Part shown: in pieces, positions 1 to 10,565 of the stretch
Position numbering within the stretch: position 1 is the stretch's first letter
Layout: the number at the start of each line of letters is the position of its first letter
Assembly: GCA_965243635.1 (NCBI GenBank)
Contig: OZ251574.1
Span: 2,790,001-2,854,000 of the forward strand
Source: Rs1 sp000416275
Lineage (GTDB): Bacteria; Pseudomonadota; Gammaproteobacteria; Pseudomonadales; Balneatricaceae
Length of the DNA: 64,000 nt
Reading direction: 5' to 3'
Translations under genes and position numbers: made by a program
Notes under the pieces: model-generated
Told to the model about the DNA's origin: nothing
What the model saw: only the letters and a program-made list of their open reading frames with translations
Database searches by the model: none

Positions 1-300
1 CATGTGACCGATATAGGTCGGCGCGGTCAGGTGAGAGCTATGCGGCAGCACCTGTTCGCCCAGCAAGCCAAGATAGTCATTTATTTTCCAAGGCTGTTGC
101 GGCATTTCAATATCGCTGAACAACTTTTGTAAATGGGCCATTGATGGAGCGTTGTCAACGCTGTCATCGCTGCTCAAAAAAAGATCACAGAGCGTATCGA
201 TCTGATCTCTAGCGTGATTTTTTCCTTTACTAAAGAGCATATCAGTAAGCTGATCAGCCTGTGTCATAGCATCATCTAGGTCTGAAATCATTTGCTTCAT
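1..300 (-). CDS. PLP-dependent (group II) decarboxylase, N-terminal part, runs off the window
   Basis: Reading the minus strand from the ATG at 300 gives an open frame of 100 codons that is still open at base 1. The last visible residues, LPHSSHLTAPTYIGHM, resemble the conserved N-terminal segment (HSxxLTxPxYIGHM) of group II pyridoxal-phosphate decarboxylases of the aspartate/glutamate/diaminobutyrate/tyrosine type. The PLP lysine and substrate pocket lie outside the window, so the substrate cannot be given. The start is only 3 bp after the stop of the upstream synthetase gene, so it is the fourth visible gene of the NRPS operon. It may supply an amine building block or a decarboxylated release partner; that role is inference. 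A general aminotransferase-like protein of the same fold is the main alternative. Confidence 0.7.
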   Translation of the reverse strand, partial: MKQMISDLDDAMTQADQLTDMLFSKGKNHARDQIDTLCDLFLSSDDSVDNAPSMAHLQKLFSDIEMPQQPWKINDYLGLLGEQVLPHSSHLTAPTYIGHM

Positions 301-303
301 TGT

Positions 304-3300
304 CTAATTCCTGGTGCGCGTAGTGCGGCGCTGGTGAGTGCTACGACGGCCCCGACGCGCTTGCGGCGCTGGAACTTTCTGTTCCTGCAAGTACCGACAT
401 AGGCGCGTTACACTGGGATATTGCAGCACAGTGGTTATATCAAGATTGAGTTGTAGGCGTTGCTGAATCAACCGCTGTAGTTGAATGAGCTCCAGCGACG
501 AGCCGCCAAGGTCAAAAAAGTTGGCTTTTGGATCACACTCCGATAAATTGAGCACATGGCTGACCAACAGGCAGAGAGCATCCTGCAGTGCTGCTGGTAA
601 TTGCTCCGGTAAGCGTCGACCGCTACTGCGTTGCTGCGGCGGCGAACCTGCACCAATTAAATAATCGGCAGCGGGTTGTTGTTGCAGTTGCGCTAAAGTT
701 GTTAGTGCCTGTTGCGGTAGCAGCATCTGCAAACCGGCGGCGGCCAGTTGTTGCGGATCAACATTATTGCGGCTCATGCCAATATCCTGCCAGGCACTGA
801 AGCCAAACCACCAAGCGCTATATCCTTGCAGGCGCTGTTCAGCAGCAAAATCACGCAATTGGCCACAAGCTTGATTATAGGCCGCCATACCTGGCCCTCC
901 ACGCCATCCATTTAATGAACTGCAGTGGAACCAGCAGCTATCGCCACTGCCAGACAACGTTTGCAATAGCGCCTGTAACACTCGCGCAGCTTGAACTCTA
1001 CCTGCTCGCGCCGCCGCCAGACCATCGACCTCCAGTGTTGCCACTGCTTCACGGCTGAAATTACCTGCCAAGTGATAAATCTGTTCAGGTGCGCTAGTCT
1101 GCAGCTTTTCAGGTAACTCTTTCCAGACCTGCTGCAGATTTTCAAGCTGGCTAAAATCGCAGCACAACCAATGGCACTGACCGGGCCAATCTCGCGCTAA
1201 TTGTGTCTGAAAATCAGTGTCTACCGCACCACGGCTGAGCAACACCAGCGTCTGTCCCTGCTGACACAACCAAGGAATCAATTCACCGGCAATACCACCG
1301 GTGGCACCCGTTACCAAACTATAACCGCTAGATTGAACGATCCGCTCTTGAATAATCGGCAGGTGAAAAGACTGCTCATCAAATTGTTGCCATGATTGAT
1401 CGTGCCAACGGTATAATCCATCACTGCTCAATATCGGAAATTCACGCGCTTGCTGTGTATCACAGACCACTAAGCTCAATGTTAGCTCAAGGTACTCCTG
1501 AGCCAAGGTCAGCGTCCAGCCATGTAATTGCATCATCTGCGCTTCTGCACAGCACAACAATATCGGCCCCTGCCAGCGCTTGCGGCCCTCTAGCAAGGTA
1601 TCCCGCAGTTGCAAAAGGTCACTGTCTGTGGTGCCGCATACCGCTAAAATTAAACCCTCACTGGCAGCCCACTGTTGTGGGCTGCACCAATCACCCCAGC
1701 GTCCCGTAGAAGCTGTCGTCATTTCCAGTGGTTGCCATGCTAGCTGGCGTAGGGCCACTGGCTGATCAGCTTTCGCTCTGGCTAGCAACAGCTCTACTAA
1801 CTGGCGACGCTGAATTTTGCCACTGACCGTTTTTGGGAAATCCGCCTCAAGTAGCGCTTCAACTCGCTCCGGATAAAACTGCATCCGCGAGGCCAACTGC
1901 AGGCGAATTTGATGATTAAGGGCATCGATATCAACCCCCGTCTCAGCGACATAACACAAGGCGGCCGCTTCCTTATCACCCTGCTGGTAGCCTACCGCTG
2001 CCACCCAAGTCGCACGCACACCCACTATCTGCTCGACACATGCTTCCAATTCATGGCTGAAAAAATTAGTGCCGTTGAGCACTATCATCTCCTCGCCTCG
2101 CCCGGTCATGTACAACTCGCCATTAGCCAACAGTGCCAGATCACCCGTATCAAACCAGCCATCTTCCAGCAGCGCTTTGCCAGTGGCCGTCTCGGCACCG
2201 TAATAACCGCTGGTAACTGTACAGCCGCGGATCTGGAACCGACCCACCTGATATTCATTCAGCAATTGATCTTGATCATCAACAATCCGAATCTCGGTTT
2301 CTGCCATCACCGGCCCCAGTGATACAAACTGGCTCATCCCCAATTGGCTCTGTTCGGCACCCAAAGTTATTTGCTCACTGGTTAGCAGACTCTGTTCTAG
2401 ATCAACCGCCGAGCGGCCGGCAATAACGGTACAACACTCCGCCATGCCAAATGCCGGAGTCATCGCCCGCGGTGACAACTGCCAGTGAGCAAAAGCATCA
2501 TTGAGATCACGCAGCGTGTCAGCAACCACCATTTCACCACCGTTGATCAACTCCACTACCGATGATAGATCAGCCTTGCGCTCCGGTTGTTGACGGGCGA
2601 CACTGGCTATCAGTTTGTAGCCGAAATTGGGACTCCAACTATGGGTGACGCCGTATTTAGCCATGGTTAACGGCCAGCGCAGAGGGTCCTCAAGTACCCA
2701 GCGGGTCGCTAGATGGATCTGCTCTCGAGCTAGACACACATCGCGCAAGTGGGTAAATAGCAATCCGCCGACGTGGTCAAAGCTCAGCCAATTTAGAGAG
2801 ATTTGATCGCCGCGATAGCCGCGACTGTGAGCGCACAGAGAGCTGTATTGGATAATGGCCTGATGGCTCTGTTGGATGCATTTTGGCGTGCCAGTGGAAC
2901 CTGATGAAAGCTGTAAAATAGCCAGCTGATCACCGCCACGTAACACTGGCTGCAACTCTGCTGTATTAGCCTGAGGAACTTGCACTGACATCTCCGGCCA
3001 GGCCTGCAACAACGGCTGCAGTTTTGCAGCGCACTGAGCATCACAGACCACCACCGGCTGCTTTAAGTGCTGCCAAACGCTCAACAATCGCTCACCGTTA
3101 CGCGCCTCGCTATAACTATCGGCAGCGGCGATGGTCACCGGAATTCCTCCCGCTAACATCACCGCCCAAAAGTTTTTAATATAGCTCTCTAACTGATCGC
3201 TAAGCACAATGACTGGCCGCCCGGACTCCGACCACACAGATCCCAATTGAAAACCCGCCGCAGCAGCACTCGCATCTCGATACAGCTGAGCATAGCTAAG

Positions 3301-4920
3301 CCAAGATTCAATCCCGTCCGCTTCAATAAAGCGCAGGCCGCGCTGCGGACTCTGCGCTGCGGTACGGCGTAGCGCATCTGGCAGTGAGGTCGGCAAATTA
3401 TTTGCAAGCTGCAGTGTTTCGCCTTTAATCAAGGCCGCAGTACACGTCGCCTCTGGCTGTATAATAGTCTCAAGCGGCATTAGCAACGGTGAGGAAAGAC
3501 GCTCTAACCACTGCTGCCAACCCTGCAACAGCTGCTCTATCTCGGTTGCACTAAACAGGTTAATGTCATATTCGATGGTGGCGGTTAGCCCCTGATCCAG
3601 CTCCGCAACCTGCATCACCAGTGGAAATTTCGCCAGTGGTGATGGCACTGTTACCAGCCTGTGTGACAGTGCATGCCCGTGCTGCTGTTTCCAATCAAAA
3701 CCTTGATAGGCAAAAAAGGTCTGGAACACCGGGTTGATACCATCACTTCGACTGCGCAGACAAGCGCTGACAATACGATCGAATGGCACATCCTGCATCG
3801 CTAGGCTCTGTTGCCACTGCTCTGTTAGCTGCGCTAATAACATCTGCGGTGTACTGGATAGTAAATCAGTTGCAACGATCGGAATGGTGTTATTAAAGTA
3901 ACCCAGCGCTTGCTCAAGACAGGCATGGTGGTGGCGATTGGCCACCGGTACACCACAAACTAAGCTGTCCTCGGCAAAACACCACGCCTGTGCCAGCAAC
4001 CAGGCCGCTAGCAACTGCAGATAACGCTCATTAAGATTTCCTGCTAAGGGCTCCAACTGGCAACTGCAATGTGCTGTCGGACCCGCTCCCTGACCTGTTA
4101 TTCGCTCTGTCCAGCACGCCTGTAGTGGTGCATCGCGCAGCTTCTTCTGCCAGTACGCCAATCCTTGCTGCCAGCCATCATTGGCGGATTTTTCCCGTTG
4201 CAACTTAGAAAACCAGTCTAGACCTAACTGTTCATGGATTGAGCTGTTTAATTCACCCACCTGCTGCCAACTTTCCTGCAGTAAACGCCGAAATAGATCG
4301 GAGCTCCAGCCGTCCCAAATTAAGTGATGTACTTTCACCGCTAACCAACTTTGCCCCCCCTGCTCTACCAGACAAAGCCTCCACAGCGGGGCCTGTTCAA
4401 TGCCGATCGCCCGGTTGCCAAAATTATCTAACCAATCTTCAAAATTTTGTGATGAGCTCAGCGACTGTTGCTGCCAAGGCAGTGCCACTCGAGCCTCCCT
4501 GACTATTTCAAACTGCCCCTGCTGTAGACTAAAACCACTGCGCAGTGCTGGCTGTTCATCCTGCAACCGCTGTAAGGCTAATTGCAATCGTTGTAAATCA
4601 GGCTTTTGGTTAAATGCCAGTGCGAAGGTAATTAGATAACTCAGATTAAGGGTTTCATCCTGGCAGATAAAACAGAGGCTCTGCTGGTTACAGGACAAGG
4701 TTGGCTTAGTTGCCTTCGCCGTTACTTCAGCACTATGAGAATGCTCTGCACGGGCCGAGGCTAGCAATGCGATCAGTGGATCTCGACAAGCTCGAATCTC
4801 AGTTTTTTCTTCAGTTTTTAGGATACGGTTTGACCTAAAAGCAAGTTGCTGCTGTTCGTTTAGGTAAAGCTGAACACCACTTTTATGTAGGGAAAGCAGT
4901 AATTGTTGGGCTTTTTTCAT
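304..4920 (-). CDS. Nonribosomal peptide synthetase, docking-C-A-KR-PCP
   Basis: A 1538-residue single-module synthetase. Residues 1-55 look like a TubC-type N-terminal docking domain. A condensation domain follows (about 75-490) with the intact HHxxxDG motif at 198-204. The adenylation domain (about 510-1045) has SSGSTGTPK at 672-680, WFDTGD at 922-927 and the A10 lysine in VSGK near 1035. Its core (SFDHVGG, FGMAE) resembles carboxylic-acid-activating ligases of hybrid assembly lines more than ordinary amino-acid A domains. Residues 1060-1390 form a ketoreductase with TGATGGIAG at 1204-1212 and Ser/Tyr near 1335/1348; the position four after Tyr, often Asn, is Cys. A carrier domain (LGGSSL, Ser about 1475) ends the module. 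A-KR-PCP modules are known to load an alpha-keto acid and reduce it to a hydroxy acid, which I infer here. No thioesterase is present. The stop/start junction with the upstream gene is TAATG. Confidence 0.9.
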   Translation of the reverse strand: MKKAQQLLLSLHKSGVQLYLNEQQQLAFRSNRILKTEEKTEIRACRDPLIALLASARAEHSHSAEVTAKATKPTLSCNQQSLCFICQDETLNLSYLITFALAFNQKPDLQRLQLALQRLQDEQPALRSGFSLQQGQFEIVREARVALPWQQQSLSSSQNFEDWLDNFGNRAIGIEQAPLWRLCLVEQGGQSWLAVKVHHLIWDGWSSDLFRRLLQESWQQVGELNSSIHEQLGLDWFSKLQREKSANDGWQQGLAYWQKKLRDAPLQACWTERITGQGAGPTAHCSCQLEPLAGNLNERYLQLLAAWLLAQAWCFAEDSLVCGVPVANRHHHACLEQALGYFNNTIPIVATDLLSSTPQMLLAQLTEQWQQSLAMQDVPFDRIVSACLRSRSDGINPVFQTFFAYQGFDWKQQHGHALSHRLVTVPSPLAKFPLVMQVAELDQGLTATIEYDINLFSATEIEQLLQGWQQWLERLSSPLLMPLETIIQPEATCTAALIKGETLQLANNLPTSLPDALRRTAAQSPQRGLRFIEADGIESWLSYAQLYRDASAAAAGFQLGSVWSESGRPVIVLSDQLESYIKNFWAVMLAGGIPVTIAAADSYSEARNGERLLSVWQHLKQPVVVCDAQCAAKLQPLLQAWPEMSVQVPQANTAELQPVLRGGDQLAILQLSSGSTGTPKCIQQSHQAIIQYSSLCAHSRGYRGDQISLNWLSFDHVGGLLFTHLRDVCLAREQIHLATRWVLEDPLRWPLTMAKYGVTHSWSPNFGYKLIASVARQQPERKADLSSVVELINGGEMVVADTLRDLNDAFAHWQLSPRAMTPAFGMAECCTVIAGRSAVDLEQSLLTSEQITLGAEQSQLGMSQFVSLGPVMAETEIRIVDDQDQLLNEYQVGRFQIRGCTVTSGYYGAETATGKALLEDGWFDTGDLALLANGELYMTGRGEEMIVLNGTNFFSHELEACVEQIVGVRATWVAAVGYQQGDKEAAALCYVAETGVDIDALNHQIRLQLASRMQFYPERVEALLEADFPKTVSGKIQRRQLVELLLARAKADQPVALRQLAWQPLEMTTASTGRWGDWCSPQQWAASEGLILAVCGTTDSDLLQLRDTLLEGRKRWQGPILLCCAEAQMMQLHGWTLTLAQEYLELTLSLVVCDTQQAREFPILSSDGLYRWHDQSWQQFDEQSFHLPIIQERIVQSSGYSLVTGATGGIAGELIPWLCQQGQTLVLLSRGAVDTDFQTQLARDWPGQCHWLCCDFSQLENLQQVWKELPEKLQTSAPEQIYHLAGNFSREAVATLEVDGLAAARAGRVQAARVLQALLQTLSGSGDSCWFHCSSLNGWRGGPGMAAYNQACGQLRDFAAEQRLQGYSAWWFGFSAWQDIGMSRNNVDPQQLAAAGLQMLLPQQALTTLAQLQQQPAADYLIGAGSPPQQRSSGRRLPEQLPAALQDALCLLVSHVLNLSECDPKANFFDLGGSSLELIQLQRLIQQRLQLNLDITTVLQYPSVTRLCRYLQEQKVPAPQARRGRRSTHQRRTTRTRN

Positions 4921-7900
4921 TACAGGACACCTTCTTCTTCAATGCTGTAGCTAGCCAACTCAGTGCCTTTTAAGACATCTATTAGGCTAGACATACTGGC
5001 CAGTTCGAGACTGTTGTAGAGGCTGGATATATCTATCGACAACTGAAACTCTCGATTAATACTGTGCAACAATCGAGTCAACAGCAGAGAGTGCCCGCCT
5101 GTATCAAAAAAGCTTTGCTGGTGATGCTGTACGGACTGCTCGGTCAACTGTTGCCAGAGAATAGCCAATTGCTGTTCCGTAGGCGTCCACTGCTGGCAGT
5201 CTTTCAACTCGATTTCAGGACTATGTTGAAGTAGTTGGCATACCTGACGTTGGTTAATTTTTCCACTGCTCAGCAGCGGCAATTGATCGCTCTGCAACCA
5301 GCGTGATGGCACCATCCAGCTAGGTAGCTGCTGCCGCAATTCCCGTTGCACCTCCACCAATTTGCTACCCGCCTGTAGCACTACCTGCACTCCTAGGACC
5401 GACCCATCCAGCAACTGTGTAGATGCTGCCACCACACCATCACAGTTAAGCAGCGCTTGCTTGACGTCACCTAAAGCCAGACGCTGACCGCGAATTTTTA
5501 CCGTATTATCAACCCGGCCTAAGAAACAGAACTGGCTATTGACATCCAACCGGGCCAAATCGCGGCTGTGAAAATAAAATGTATCGTCCTGCTGACTGAA
5601 CTGCGGGTGACCAGGATTGCGCAGATACCCTGAGACTACCTGCAAGCCGGTGATAACCAATTCACCTTTCCCACCCAGCGGCGTCAAGCCACCCCAGCTA
5701 TCTCGGAGCTCAACACTACAGTTGTCCAGCGGTAGACCCAGCGGTATTTTATCTTTTGCTAAAGTAGGAGATGTAGTCGCAGATGGCAGTCGATAACTGA
5801 GCACATCCGCACCGACTTCAGCACTACCATACAAGTTGCTAATACAAGTATTTGGCAGGCGTTGCTGCAATAGCCGAGCCAGTGCCGGATTCAAGCTTTC
5901 ACCACTAAGCGTCAACCAGTTTAGTGGTAGCAACGATATATAGCGTTCGGGAGCTTGCTCACACCAGTGCAATAAATTTTCCATTAGCGAGGGCACCATC
6001 AGTAAACAGGTAATGCGATGAACTGCAAATTGTGCGAGCATTCGTTCGGGTTGCAGCTGATCTAGATAGCTGATGGTGACCAGGGGACAGCCCTGCAACA
6101 AAGGTCCTAAAGTCTCCTGAATAGAATCGACAAAACCGGCAGCTGTTTTTAGAGCCCCTCGGTCATCTGCGGTTAACGGCATCTGTCGCCATCCCCATTG
6201 CAATCGATTCAAAGTGGCCTGTTCATTAGCACTAATCACTTTAGGTTCGCCGGTTGAACCAGACGTGAAAACAATATAAAGCGACCTGTTCGCGGCGCTC
6301 TTTGATGATCGATAGTTAACAGCCAGTGGCGCACAACTGTTCAAGACTTGCGCGCTATGGCAAGACAACCCCTCCACTGACAGCACTTCTCCTATCAGGT
6401 GCTGGCAGCCACTCTGGCGTAGCATTTTTTGTTTGCGTAGCAATGGCAGATCGGGCTGCAACGGCATGTAGCAGCAGCCTAGTTGAATTAACGCCAAAAG
6501 TGCTCGCACTGAATTAATCCCTAGCGGCAGGTGTACCGCCACCACGGAAGCGGGCAGCACACCATTTTGAAGTAATTCAGCCGCAAGCTGACGGGCACTA
6601 TCAGCCAGCGCTTGAAAGCTAATTTGTTGATCGCCCTCGATCACAGCCACCGCGTCACCCTTACGGGTGACTATCTGCTGCCAGTAATCGACAAGCCGCT
6701 GCTCTGGTAAGTCCACTTCGCGCCCCCGACCCAATAATTGCAATTGCTGACGATGCTCTGAGGTATTAAATTCGAATTTCGACAGTGGCTGCTCTGGAGC
6801 CAGTAAAATCTGACTGAGCAACCTCGTAAATTGTTCAGCCAGTTGCTCAATAGTCCGACGCTCGAATAAATCAGTAGAATAGACGAAGCTAGCGCGCATT
6901 TGCCTACCTAACCGCTGCACGTTCAGCTCTATATCCATATGCCCGTATGCTTGACAGGCAGGCAGCAGCTCCAATCCCATCGGGTTATCAGACTGCAAGT
7001 CATTGATAGCTGAGTTATCTACAACTATTGTGGCTTGGTAGATAGGATGCCGGCTGCCATCGCGCTGCTCACCCAGCACCCGCACCAACTGCTCAAATGG
7101 CAATCCGGCATGAGCGAAAGCGTCTTGGTTACTGTCGCGCTGTTGCTCCAGCAGTTCACTGAAACGCATCTGTGGCTGTAATTTAGCGCGCAACACCAAG
7201 TTATTAAGCAACATTCCCGGCAGTTGCTGTAATAGAGGCTGATCACGACGGGCAATATGCGTACCGATCACTAGATCATCTTGATCTGCATAGCGACTAA
7301 GCAACAACATCCAACTACTGGCTAGCACCACGAATAACGTCGTTTTGTAGCGGCTTGCCAATTCTTGAAGCTGGTGCAAAGTAGCGCTATCAATCATCCG
7401 TATGCAGCTTTCTACTTGAAAACTCTGACGAGCCGGCCTTTCGAAATCGGTTGGCAGAGCCAGCGACTGATAATCAGATAGCTGCTGCTGCCAGTAGTCT
7501 GCATCAGCCAAATTTTCAGGCTGTTGTTGCGCCCAAATTGCATAGTCAAAGAACTGCAGCACAGGTGCTGCCAACGAAGGTAGCGGTTGTGATGTCTGTG
7601 ATTTTAATTGCAACAATTGATAATAGGCTTGCCAATCTTCCAACAACAATGCCAGCGACCAACCATCAAAAACCAGATGATGCACCGTCAGTAGAAGCTC
7701 TTTATGACCGTCCTGATGATTCAGCAGATGAGCGCACCACAGCGGCCCGTTACGTAAATCAAACACTGTAGAAGCTTGTTCGTGTGCTAATTTCAACACT
7801 GCTGCATCCGGCTGCGCCTTCAGACTTATCTGAATATTAGTCGGTAACTGTGACTGGTAATGCCACTGATTGTCATCGCCAACAACCGCGTTGAATAATT

Positions 7901-10565
7901 TGTGACGACAAAATGCCTGTGACAGCGCATCCTCCGCTCGCTGAAGATTGACCGTCTCATTCATGCGAATCCGAAATGGCAGATTGTAAACCGGTATATC
8001 AGGGGTCAACTGTTCACTGAATAAAATACCTAACTGGATACTGGTCAACGGTGCCTGCTGCTGGTGCAATGCTCGCAATTGATCTACCGGAGCCACCTCA
8101 AAAGTTTGTGCCAACAGCGCCGCTTGCTCTGTTACTGTACGATGTTCAAACAAACTGATGACAGAATACTGACTGTGTCCCTGTGGCCACAACAATCCAT
8201 AGAGCCGAACCGCAGCCAGCGAGTGACCGCCCTGCTGGAAAAAATCAGCATCCGCACAATTTGGTCGCCGTCCCAGTACTTGCTGCCAACAATCTGCAAC
8301 CTGCTGTTGTCGATTTCCTATCAGCGGGCTTTGATCACTGCCATTTGCCTGTAATGGTTGATCGAGCTGATTCTCTAGTTCAGTTCGGTTCACCTTACCG
8401 TTAGCGGTTAGCGGCAGTGCCTTCAAACGGTAAAAGCGCTGTGGTAACATCTGCTGAGGCAACCATTGCGCCAACTGCGCCCGCAGCTCTGGCAATGGTG
8501 GCAAGCCTCCTTGTGGAACCACTAGCCAAGCGACCAACTGCCCCTCCAGCAATGCCAACTCCGCCGCTTCAACGCCCTTAATTGCGCAAAGTTGACGAAC
8601 GACCTCCTGAGGCTCAATACGATAGCCTCCCACCATCAACTGCTGGTCGTTACGGCCCATGAACTCAATACTGCCATCATGGCGATAACGGCCCTGATCA
8701 CCGGTACGAAACATCCTTGTACCCGTTTCATCCACGACAAATTTCTCTGCATTCAGCTCGGGCCGATTCAAATAACCTATACTGACACCCACCCCAGAAC
8801 AGCAAAGCTCGCCAGTGACACCTATAGGGCAATCCAGCCCTTTGACATCCAGAATACGATAGCTATTGTTAGCAATAGGATAGCCATAGGGAATACTCTG
8901 CCAATCATCGCCAACTTGAGTCACCGGATACATGATATTCCACAGCGTGGTTTCAGTGGGTCCACCGACAGACACCAGCTGACAATTTGGCAACGCCTCC
9001 TTCATCCGCACTGGCAAGTTCAGGGCTAACCAGTCCCCACCCACGAAAGCCAATCTAGGCCTCACCAACACACTTTTATTAGTGGTCATTAGCTGTCGAA
9101 GCAGCATTTCCAGCAATTGAGGAACGCTGTTCCAAAGCGTGATTTGGTGCTTTTTCAACAGCACTAGCCAGTGCGCTGGATCACGGTAATGGGAACTACT
9201 AGGATAGACCAACGTCACGCCAGCGCTACACATTGCCAACAGATCAAACCAGGCCATATCATGCTGCAACTGGGTCAGTGCGAACAACCTATCCTGCTGG
9301 GCGATACAAAATCGCTGCAGAGTGTAATCCACCGCATTCAACAGGCCATCATAAGGAACATCAACACCCTTTGGCTCCCCGGTAGATCCGGAGGTATATA
9401 TAGTCAGCAGAGTTTCTGGGGCAGGCTGCGTAACCAACTCCACAGTCATACTGTCTAATTCAACGCGCTGTGCGACTTCTGTATTTAACGCCGCTATACC
9501 TAACGCCTGCGCGACCTGTAGTTGAGCGGACGTATAAATCACCGCCACTGCTGTAGTGTCTTCAGCAATAAATTGTTGCCGAGCCAGCGGCGCAGCTATA
9601 TCCAGAGGCACCATCGTCAACCCCTGATGTATCCCAGCCAACACGGCGACACTCTGCCAGGGTCCTTTTTCAACCAGCAACAATACCCGCTGACCTGGTT
9701 TGGTAACGCTAGCCAATTCACCCGCCAGCGCCAGACTGTATTGCAGCAGCTGCTGCCAACTAAAACTAAGTGACGGCGCAATGACTACATCGGCCTCCGG
9801 CTCACGCTGAGCACAAGCCAGAAAACGCTGCCAAATACGGTTATTCCCACTAGTTTCAATCTCTTCAAATTTAGCTGTTTCTTCGATCGGGGCAATGGCT
9901 GCCAGCTGTATTGGCTGATCCTCATCCAATTGCCCATCCACTAGATCTGTTAGTAAAGTGATATAGGCATCAAACATCTGATCTGTCATGCCTTGCGGAA
10001 AAACGCCCTGACGTACATCCCAAAATAGATAAAGCCCACGAAGACTCTCGTGGTACTGGCAGTCAATCCACACCTGCGGTGTTTGAGAAATAGCGTACTG
10101 CAACGGCCCTAGCTGCTCCAACGCATCTAGAAATGACTGTTTTTCACCATCCTCACCCTGCTGTTCAGGGGCGTTAGTGAACACAAACGGCATAGTGGCC
10201 ACACCTCCTTTCAGCTCATTACGCATACGTAATACCTCCACCCCCGAAATGCGATCGCGAGAGATGGCCTGCAGCATGCTCTGTTGTATTTGTTCAACCC
10301 GACGGCCAAATGGCAAATCGCTCTGCCAATCCACCCCCAGCAAGGTAAACGAGGCAAATTCACCGACCACTCGGTTCACTTGCGGGTGCAATGGTTGGCG
10401 ATTAAAACGAGGTATATTCAGTGTAAACCGCTGATCACCAGACCAGTGTTGCAATACAGTGGCATACGCGGTGAGCAGAGTTGCCGCCACCGTCACCCCT
10501 TTACTAGCACAGCAACTTCTGAGTTTGACGACCGATTTTTGTAACTTCTCAATAACACGGGGCAA
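4920..10565 (-). CDS. NRPS, C-terminal fragment (Cy C-half-A-PCP-C-A-PCP) cut by an insertion sequence
   Basis: This is the distal 1871 codons of a synthetase whose proximal part lies at 12496-13384. The first ten residues of the open frame come from the IS end, so no native start exists. Domains in fragment numbering: rest of a heterocyclization domain (11-210) with the typical SQTPQVWID and WD...FPxGM..MF segments; A domain (240-735) with TSGSTGEPKG at 391-400, WNSVP at 478-482 and GGPTE at 534-538; PCP Ser782; C domain (835-1265) with HHLVFDG at 962-968; second A domain (1290-1780) with FTSGSTGEPK at 1433-1442 but FHSRD in place of the usual TGD; PCP Ser826+1000 (GGHSL). The first A domain resembles Cys-activating partners of Cy domains, so a thiazoline is predicted by inference. 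The gene ends in a TAATG overlap with the next synthetase gene. Without precise excision of the IS it is probably not expressed as a working enzyme. Confidence 0.9.
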   Translation of the reverse strand: MPRVIEKLQKSVVKLRSCCASKGVTVAATLLTAYATVLQHWSGDQRFTLNIPRFNRQPLHPQVNRVVGEFASFTLLGVDWQSDLPFGRRVEQIQQSMLQAISRDRISGVEVLRMRNELKGGVATMPFVFTNAPEQQGEDGEKQSFLDALEQLGPLQYAISQTPQVWIDCQYHESLRGLYLFWDVRQGVFPQGMTDQMFDAYITLLTDLVDGQLDEDQPIQLAAIAPIEETAKFEEIETSGNNRIWQRFLACAQREPEADVVIAPSLSFSWQQLLQYSLALAGELASVTKPGQRVLLLVEKGPWQSVAVLAGIHQGLTMVPLDIAAPLARQQFIAEDTTAVAVIYTSAQLQVAQALGIAALNTEVAQRVELDSMTVELVTQPAPETLLTIYTSGSTGEPKGVDVPYDGLLNAVDYTLQRFCIAQQDRLFALTQLQHDMAWFDLLAMCSAGVTLVYPSSSHYRDPAHWLVLLKKHQITLWNSVPQLLEMLLRQLMTTNKSVLVRPRLAFVGGDWLALNLPVRMKEALPNCQLVSVGGPTETTLWNIMYPVTQVGDDWQSIPYGYPIANNSYRILDVKGLDCPIGVTGELCCSGVGVSIGYLNRPELNAEKFVVDETGTRMFRTGDQGRYRHDGSIEFMGRNDQQLMVGGYRIEPQEVVRQLCAIKGVEAAELALLEGQLVAWLVVPQGGLPPLPELRAQLAQWLPQQMLPQRFYRLKALPLTANGKVNRTELENQLDQPLQANGSDQSPLIGNRQQQVADCWQQVLGRRPNCADADFFQQGGHSLAAVRLYGLLWPQGHSQYSVISLFEHRTVTEQAALLAQTFEVAPVDQLRALHQQQAPLTSIQLGILFSEQLTPDIPVYNLPFRIRMNETVNLQRAEDALSQAFCRHKLFNAVVGDDNQWHYQSQLPTNIQISLKAQPDAAVLKLAHEQASTVFDLRNGPLWCAHLLNHQDGHKELLLTVHHLVFDGWSLALLLEDWQAYYQLLQLKSQTSQPLPSLAAPVLQFFDYAIWAQQQPENLADADYWQQQLSDYQSLALPTDFERPARQSFQVESCIRMIDSATLHQLQELASRYKTTLFVVLASSWMLLLSRYADQDDLVIGTHIARRDQPLLQQLPGMLLNNLVLRAKLQPQMRFSELLEQQRDSNQDAFAHAGLPFEQLVRVLGEQRDGSRHPIYQATIVVDNSAINDLQSDNPMGLELLPACQAYGHMDIELNVQRLGRQMRASFVYSTDLFERRTIEQLAEQFTRLLSQILLAPEQPLSKFEFNTSEHRQQLQLLGRGREVDLPEQRLVDYWQQIVTRKGDAVAVIEGDQQISFQALADSARQLAAELLQNGVLPASVVAVHLPLGINSVRALLALIQLGCCYMPLQPDLPLLRKQKMLRQSGCQHLIGEVLSVEGLSCHSAQVLNSCAPLAVNYRSSKSAANRSLYIVFTSGSTGEPKVISANEQATLNRLQWGWRQMPLTADDRGALKTAAGFVDSIQETLGPLLQGCPLVTISYLDQLQPERMLAQFAVHRITCLLMVPSLMENLLHWCEQAPERYISLLPLNWLTLSGESLNPALARLLQQRLPNTCISNLYGSAEVGADVLSYRLPSATTSPTLAKDKIPLGLPLDNCSVELRDSWGGLTPLGGKGELVITGLQVVSGYLRNPGHPQFSQQDDTFYFHSRDLARLDVNSQFCFLGRVDNTVKIRGQRLALGDVKQALLNCDGVVAASTQLLDGSVLGVQVVLQAGSKLVEVQRELRQQLPSWMVPSRWLQSDQLPLLSSGKINQRQVCQLLQHSPEIELKDCQQWTPTEQQLAILWQQLTEQSVQHHQQSFFDTGGHSLLLTRLLHSINREFQLSIDISSLYNSLELASMSSLIDVLKGTELASYSIEEEGVL

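Noticed and set aside
4920..10565. An independent NRPS gene starting inside the IS (TTG near 10565)
   Set aside because: The first residues derive from the IS inverted repeat, the protein starts in mid Cy domain, and the upstream half is found beyond the IS.
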